From Streptococcus cristatus (lineage in GTDB: Bacteria > Bacillota > Bacilli > Lactobacillales > Streptococcaceae): DNA of 64,000 nucleotides. Shown piece after piece: positions 59,320 through 64,000 of this stretch. Numbering within the stretch: position 1 is the stretch's first letter; the number at the start of each line of letters is the position of its first letter. The notes beneath the pieces were generated by a model. It did no database searches and was not told the origin of the DNA. It saw only the letters and a list, made by a program, of their open reading frames with translations. Made by a program: the position numbers and the translations under genes. The stretch is taken from NCBI RefSeq assembly GCF_008369405.1, contig NZ_VSJJ01000001.1, positions 184,523-248,522 on the forward strand, given 5' to 3'.

Positions 59320-60400
59320 AGAAATATTTCCAACAGTTTGGCAGGAACAGCTAAATCAGCTCGGTTTTGCTGAACTGACTGCTATCCAAGAAAAAATATT
59401 CCAGCCCATTTCTCAGGGACAGACAATGCTAGGCATCAGTCCGACCGGTACGGGCAAGACATTAGCTTATCTCTTTCCTAGCTTATTGAAATTGAAGCCT
59501 AAAAAAGCGCAGCAGCTTTTGATTTTAGCTCCAAATACAGAGCTAGCGGGACAGATTTTTGATGTTTGTAAGTCTTGGGCGGAGCCCTTAGGCTTGAGCA
59601 GTCAACTCTTCCTCTCTGGTAATAGCCAGAAAAGGCAAATTGAGCGACTCAAGAAAGGGCCTGAGATACTGATTGGAACACCGGGTCGGATTTTTGAGCT
59701 CATCAAGCTCAAGAAAATCAAGATGATGAATGTCGACACTATTATCCTAGACGAATTTGACCAGCTTCTCAGTGATTCCCAGTATGCATTTGTTGATAAG
59801 ATTCTGCATTATGCACCGCGTGACCACCAGCTGATTTACATGAGTGCTACGGCTAAGTTCGATCAAGATAAGATTGCCGAAAACACTCTGCGCATCAGCA
59901 TTGACGACCAGACTTTGGACAATATCCAGCACTTCTATATGCAGGTGGAGAAACGTGACAAGGTCGAACTCTTACGCAAGCTGTCCAATGTAGAAGAATT
60001 TCGTGGACTAGTTTTTTTCAACAGCTTGTCAGATTTGGGCAGCGCCGAAGAAAAGCTTCAGTACCGAGGAGCTAGTGCGGTCTCTCTAGCCAGCGATGTT
60101 AATGTAAAATTCCGCAAGGTCATTCTTGAGAAATTTAAAGATTACGATATCACGCTCTTACTGGCGACGGACTTGATTGCTCGTGGCATTGATATTGATG
60201 CTTTAGAATGCGTAGTTAACTACGAAGTGCCGCGCGATCTGGAAACCTACACCCACCGTTCTGGCCGAACAGGTCGCATGGGCAAGGAAGGCTATGTCAT
60301 CACCTTCATCAGTCACCCAGAAGAACTAAAAGCTCTTAAAAAATATGCCTCTGTCCGAGAAATCATCTTGAAAAAACAAGAACTGTATGTTCAGCCTTGA
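59312..60400 (+). CDS. DEAD-box RNA helicase (DEFD variant)
   Basis: A 362-aa minimal RNA helicase: Q-motif region (LGFAELTAIQ), motif I SPTGTGKT (about 46), Ia PNTELAG, Ib TPGR, motif II DEFD in place of DEAD (about 153), III SAT, and C-terminal motifs RGIDI and HRSGRTGRMG (about 324). No C-terminal extension. ATG 59312 overlaps the oxidoreductase end and has GAGGTT upstream; a longer frame to 59285 lies inside that gene. Likely roles are ribosome assembly or cold-stress RNA remodelling. Confidence 0.9.
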   Translation: MIKEIFPTVWQEQLNQLGFAELTAIQEKIFQPISQGQTMLGISPTGTGKTLAYLFPSLLKLKPKKAQQLLILAPNTELAGQIFDVCKSWAEPLGLSSQLFLSGNSQKRQIERLKKGPEILIGTPGRIFELIKLKKIKMMNVDTIILDEFDQLLSDSQYAFVDKILHYAPRDHQLIYMSATAKFDQDKIAENTLRISIDDQTLDNIQHFYMQVEKRDKVELLRKLSNVEEFRGLVFFNSLSDLGSAEEKLQYRGASAVSLASDVNVKFRKVILEKFKDYDITLLLATDLIARGIDIDALECVVNYEVPRDLETYTHRSGRTGRMGKEGYVITFISHPEELKALKKYASVREIILKKQELYVQP

Positions 60401-60446
60401 GTGAAAATCACAGTAAACGATAGTTTTATCTGATGATAGTAAAGCA

Positions 60447-60481
60447 AAAAGCATTGGAAATCTTGCATTTCCAATGCTTTT
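60447..60481. terminator. Bidirectional terminator between helicase and pgdA
   Basis: AAAAGCATTGGAAA and TTTCCAATGCTTTT pair exactly around a seven-base loop, with A and T tracts serving both converging genes. Confidence 0.88.
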
Positions 60482-60482
60482 C

Positions 60483-61880
60483 TTAATTTCGGCTATAGTA
60501 AATCTGATGCGGCTGGAGCTGATTATCCAGCAGTTCATCAACTGTCACCAGGGTATAGCCGTTATTCTTCAGATAGTCAAGAACGCTTGGCAGAGCATCG
60601 ATAGTCGTCTGATGAATATCATGCATGAGAATAATAGATCCCGGCTGGGTCTTCACGATCTCCTGCATAATAGCCTTTGTATTGTGTGTTTTCCAATCGA
60701 GACTGTCCACGCTCCACATGATAAAGGACTGATCAACAGCATTTTGAATCGTAGAGTTGATGGCTCCATAAGGCGGTCTTGTGATCATAGGCCGAATACC
60801 AGTCGCCTTATAAATGGCTTCCTGAGTATCTAAGATCTCCTTTTGGGATTGATTCAGAGGTAACTTGGTCAAATCCGGATGGCTCCATGTATGGATGCCG
60901 AGCTGATGGCCTTCATCAAGAACACGTTTCGCCAGTTCTGGATTGGCAGCAACGTTTTGCCCTATCATAAAGAAGGTCGCTTTAGCATTGTAGCGTTTCA
61001 GAATTTCCAAGGCCTGAGGAGTCGTTTTACTGTCGGGACCGTCATCAAAGGTCAGGGCAACCATTTTCTCATGCCGCTTGGTTTCGTACTGCTGGTAAGC
61101 CTCCAAATCAGCTCCCTGCAAATATTCCGGACGGATTAGATCATAAAAACTAGACAGAGGTACTGTCACACTCGACACACCGTTGATTTCTTTAGGCAGA
61201 CGAATGGAAAATAAACTATCCTCGTAATGGAAGTTCCACTGGCTCAACTCTATTTCTCGGAGAGCATTTAAGACTGCTGTTTGCTGACTTTCCTCCACCT
61301 GTCTAAAGGTTAGCTGACTGGTCAACTCCTTCAGGAAAATTTCCTTGGCAGCTTCTGGATTTTGAAACAGCTTGTCCAAAGTAACGGCTGCACCTTCTTG
61401 ATTGATATAGGTCGAGGCTACTTCTCTTGCTTCCTCAGACTTGATGTCTCTTTTCGAGATACTGTAATCTTTTCGCTGGATGACGACTTCCTTGGTATTG
61501 GCCAGACTAGTAGACTTTTCTTCCGTGTAGTAAAAGGTCAAAGCAGTCAAATTTTCCTTCTGCTTTTTGTCATCTGAAATGCTCTGACTGTCCTGCAACA
61601 TTTTATCTTTGACACTTTGAAGCGGCTGCCCATTCATAAGAGGATAAAAAGCTGCCACATAATGGCTGCCAATCCTACCAGCCTGCTTTTCGGCATTATC
61701 AGCATGCTCTTGCTCTTCCTTGGCAATCACTTCCGCGACCTTTTGCTGGAAATCCCTTTCCTGAAACATTTCATGGATTCGCAGTCCACCAAAAATAAGA
61801 AGTCCTAAAAGAAGCAGATTCAGAAGACTGAGAATCAGTCTATACTTTCGTCTACGCTTCTTTCTATGTTGTCTTTTCAT
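60483..61880 (-). CDS. pgdA: Peptidoglycan N-acetylglucosamine deacetylase
   Basis: Removes acetyl groups from GlcNAc in the cell wall, giving lysozyme resistance. The 465-aa protein has a basic N-terminus and signal anchor (residues 13-33), a long extracytoplasmic region (35-265), and a NodB deacetylase domain (about 270-455) with LTFDDGPDSKTTP (metal Asp), HTWSHPDL (metal His pair), RPPYGA, DSLDWK and LMHDIH. Length and layout match pneumococcal PgdA (463 aa). Confidence 0.92.
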   Translation of the reverse strand: MKRQHRKKRRRKYRLILSLLNLLLLGLLIFGGLRIHEMFQERDFQQKVAEVIAKEEQEHADNAEKQAGRIGSHYVAAFYPLMNGQPLQSVKDKMLQDSQSISDDKKQKENLTALTFYYTEEKSTSLANTKEVVIQRKDYSISKRDIKSEEAREVASTYINQEGAAVTLDKLFQNPEAAKEIFLKELTSQLTFRQVEESQQTAVLNALREIELSQWNFHYEDSLFSIRLPKEINGVSSVTVPLSSFYDLIRPEYLQGADLEAYQQYETKRHEKMVALTFDDGPDSKTTPQALEILKRYNAKATFFMIGQNVAANPELAKRVLDEGHQLGIHTWSHPDLTKLPLNQSQKEILDTQEAIYKATGIRPMITRPPYGAINSTIQNAVDQSFIMWSVDSLDWKTHNTKAIMQEIVKTQPGSIILMHDIHQTTIDALPSVLDYLKNNGYTLVTVDELLDNQLQPHQIYYSRN

Positions 61881-61968
61881 CTATTAACCCCTAAGATATT
61901 GTCCTAAAATGATTCTAATGTTAAAAAACTTGTATCTTACAAGTGCTAAAATACAAGTTTAATTATTT

Positions 61969-62355
61969 TTAAAGACTTTTTTCTCGAATCACTTCGACCT
62001 TATAGCCATCAGGATCTTTGATGAAATAATAATTCGGTAGATTTCCAGGCAGCCCTTTTGGCTCGGTCACTTCGTAGCCCTTGGCAGCATGCTCAGCGTG
62101 CAAGCCTTCCAAATCAGGCGTGCTAAGAGCGATATGAGCAAAGCCATCACCGATTACATAAGGTCCATGGTCGTAATTATAAGTCAATTCAAGCTCATAA
62201 TCATCGCCCTCCAAACCAAGATAAACAATGGTAAAAGCATGCTCTGGAAAGTCCTTGCGGCGCAATTCCTTAAAACCAAATGCTTCTTCATAAAAGGCAA
62301 TCGAAGCCTCTAAATTTTCCACTCGTAAACAAGTATGCAACATTTTTGATGTCAT
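61969..62355 (-). CDS. gloA: Lactoylglutathione lyase (glyoxalase I)
   Basis: Detoxifies methylglyoxal as its glutathione hemithioacetal. The 128-aa protein is two beta-alpha-beta-beta-beta modules with candidate metal ligands His6 (LHTCLRVENLE), Glu near 56 (YELELTYN), His near 73 (FAHIALSTPD) and Glu near 121 (YKVEVI). ATG 62355 has GAGGTAC upstream. It lies between pgdA and ciaH on the same strand. Confidence 0.9.
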   Translation of the reverse strand: MTSKMLHTCLRVENLEASIAFYEEAFGFKELRRKDFPEHAFTIVYLGLEGDDYELELTYNYDHGPYVIGDGFAHIALSTPDLEGLHAEHAAKGYEVTEPKGLPGNLPNYYFIKDPDGYKVEVIREKSL

Positions 62356-62429
62356 AGTTGTACCTCTTTTATTTCTTTCTTTTATTATACCGTAAAAGCA
62401 GTCAAATTTGAAATAATATGAAAAATTTT

Positions 62430-63794
62430 TCAGCTTTTGCTGATACGTTTTCTAATATCTGACTTAAGCGGTAGTTTGATTTCAAAGATAGTTCCACGTG
62501 GCTTGTTGTCTTTGACTGAGATGGTTCCTCTCAGAGCGTCTACTATTTGTTTCGCCAAGGATAGGCCCAGTCCAAAACCACCCTTTTGCCGAGTCCTAGC
62601 CTTGTCCACCCGATAAAAACGATCGAAGACTTTTTTCTTGTCGTCGCCCGCAATTCCTGGGCCATTGTCAGAGATCCGCAAGGTCAAGCTCCGATCATTG
62701 GCGGAAGCCACGAAATAGATCTCTCCATCTTCTTCTGTGTATTTGATAGCATTATCAAAAAGGATGGTCATGACCTGCTTGAGCAAGACCTTATCTGTCG
62801 TGATTGATTTTGAAACCAGATTTTTGAAATCAAAGACCTTATCGCTCTCCTCCGCGATAATAGCATAGTTAGAAAAAGCTGTCGTGAAGAAGTCTGGCGT
62901 GACTTCACCGTATTCTGGCTTTATGCCGTCATCTCGCCTTGCTAGATTGAGTAAGTTGGTCGTGAGTAGACGCATATTTCGCACTTCCTCTAAACTGGAC
63001 GCGATACTCTCACTAGACTCCATAATCGTAGCCTCGGGCTTACGGAAAAGAGATTCCAGTCTATTTTGCAGCACAGCTAGAGGCGTCCGCAATTCGTGGC
63101 TAGCATTTTCAACAAAGGACTTCTGCTTTTGCATGCTGTCCAAGAGAGGTTTGACACTCATCCGCGCCAGATAGATACTAGCAATCAAGGAAATACCCCA
63201 GAAGCTAATCATGACAATCGCAATCAGCTTTTCATGCTTTTCGCTAGTCTGCTCCAGCTGGCTGATACTGGTCATGACAACCGCGTATTTGACATTTTCA
63301 ATTTCATCATCTGGATCAATGTCAAACATATAGGCCCGATAACTCTCGACCTGTCCATAGCTATTGGTCAGCTGAATTTGTTTAATCTGATTAAGAAATC
63401 GTTTATTAAATTTAATCGCATCAAAGTTTAAAAAGCTATTTTTTGCCGATACATTCTGATAATCATCATTCAAAAGAATAGCTGAGGTATTGGCACTGAC
63501 ATTGACCCTACCCGGTTCCTCAATCTTGATATTGGAAGCCTGCTCATGCTCTGAATCCTTGTTCTCTGGCTCTTGGTATTGCCGCCCCGTCGTCCGATAG
63601 GCTAGATTGGCTACCCAAGCGGGATTTTGACTGAGACTTTTGAGATTATCATCAACGGTCGTGTAAAGGCTAGAGCGCATGACTTGGATAATAATGAGCG
63701 TCATGGCCGAGAAAATCAGGGTGAATACACCAAAATAGCGAATGAAATAAGAAAAATCATCCGCATATAAGGCTTTTTTGAGTTTATTCAGCAT
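62430..63794 (-). CDS. ciaH: Sensor histidine kinase CiaH
   Basis: Membrane sensor of the CiaRH system, which affects competence, beta-lactam tolerance and stress response in streptococci. The 454-aa protein has TM1 (about 20-40), an extracytoplasmic domain (41-188), TM2 (about 189-208), a DHp helix with phospho-His in [17 protein letters not shown] (about 232), and an ATPase domain with N box ([11 protein letters not shown]), G1 ([10 protein letters not shown]) and G2 ([12 protein letters not shown]). Its ATG overlaps the end of ciaR by 11 bases. Confidence 0.95.
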   Translation of the reverse strand: MLNKLKKALYADDFSYFIRYFGVFTLIFSAMTLIIIQVMRSSLYTTVDDNLKSLSQNPAWVANLAYRTTGRQYQEPENKDSEHEQASNIKIEEPGRVNVSANTSAILLNDDYQNVSAKNSFLNFDAIKFNKRFLNQIKQIQLTNSYGQVESYRAYMFDIDPDDEIENVKYAVVMTSISQLEQTSEKHEKLIAIVMISFWGISLIASIYLARMSVKPLLDSMQKQKSFVENASHELRTPLAVLQNRLESLFRKPEATIMESSESIASSLEEVRNMRLLTTNLLNLARRDDGIKPEYGEVTPDFFTTAFSNYAIIAEESDKVFDFKNLVSKSITTDKVLLKQVMTILFDNAIKYTEEDGEIYFVASANDRSLTLRISDNGPGIAGDDKKKVFDRFYRVDKARTRQKGGFGLGLSLAKQIVDALRGTISVKDNKPRGTIFEIKLPLKSDIRKRISKS

Positions 63795-64000
63795 TCTTTA
63801 AAATGTAACCGACACTGCGAAGGGTTTGAAGATTATTCGCAAAAGCCGTTCCTTTCAATTTTTTCCGAATCTTAGATACATAGACTTCCACCACAGAAAT
63901 CGTCGTATCGCTGTCAAAGCCCCACAAACGATCGAAGATTTGAGTCTTGGGTAAAATGACATTTTGATTCTGAAGGAAGTAGACCAACAAATCAAACTCT
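63784..64000 (-). CDS. ciaR: Response regulator CiaR, C-terminal part (cut by window end)
   Basis: OmpR-type response regulator partner of CiaH. Only the winged-helix DNA-binding domain is visible: [13 protein letters not shown], the recognition region [15 protein letters not shown] and the hairpin [12 protein letters not shown]. The frame is open to the window edge, so the receiver domain is outside. It overlaps ciaH by 11 bases. Confidence 0.93.
   Translation of the reverse strand, partial: EFDLLVYFLQNQNVILPKTQIFDRLWGFDSDTTISVVEVYVSKIRKKLKGTAFANNLQTLRSVGYILKNAE

Noticed and set aside
1-64000. tRNA or rRNA genes
   Set aside because: No cloverleaf or rRNA sequence recognised; the island inserts in guaA, not in a tRNA gene.

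Overview
This window reads as a chromosomal segment of a Streptococcus of the mitis/sanguinis group, most like S. sanguinis or S. gordonii. I base this on protein similarity recalled from pneumococcal orthologues (dprA, topA, xerS, ylxM-ffh, egtUV, pgdA, ciaRH), on a streptococcal dif site beside xerS, and on a ComX-type combox before dprA. The species is inferred, not proven.

Layout. 1-6.2 kb holds rnhB (cut by the window edge), a sugar O-acetyltransferase, competence gene dprA, topA, a nucleotidyltransferase-like gene and trmFO. 6.3-9.1 kb is a compact operon of two different alpha/beta hydrolases and an ATP-grasp ligase with no obvious assigned job. 9.2-15.4 kb is a 2-oxo-acid (pyruvate/acetoin) dehydrogenase operon with lipoate ligase; the E2 has no lipoyl domain and the E3 carries one instead. 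A 175-bp intergenic repeat follows, then an orphan lactococcin-972-type immunity/export pair. At 18.4-19.6 kb lies xerS with dif. Left of dif nearly all genes are on the + strand and right of it nearly all native genes are on the - strand, as expected where two replichores meet.

19.6-25.8 kb holds mepB-like, DUF915, ffh, ylxM, gntR and guaA. A 13.4-kb AT-rich island (25.74-39.20 kb) sits in the 3' end of guaA between 21-bp att repeats. It carries an integrase with a DUF3173 partner, a second tyrosine-recombinase-like gene, a possible replication initiator, a broken integrase, a Fic toxin/antitoxin pair, a three-gene ABC exporter preceded by a 67-aa ORF, several unknown genes and many cis repeats.

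39.2-64 kb returns to core-type genes: DUF1002, a second DUF915, grpB-like, a SatD/DUF3307 pair, tfoX-like, a MarR-led ergothioneine-type uptake operon, a sua5-like gene, the leucine operon leuA-leuB-DUF1294-leuC-leuD behind a leader-peptide attenuator, a cluster of small membrane proteins including a DUF443-like protein, DUF1275, udk, an oxidoreductase-helicase pair, pgdA, gloA, and ciaH with the end of ciaR.

How the parts work together: lplA can charge the lipoyl domain on E3; LeuABCD make 2-oxoisocaproate under leucine-sensed attenuation; XerS acts at the dif site that also forms the edge of its own promoter; the island integrase and DUF3173 protein probably govern movement at guaA.
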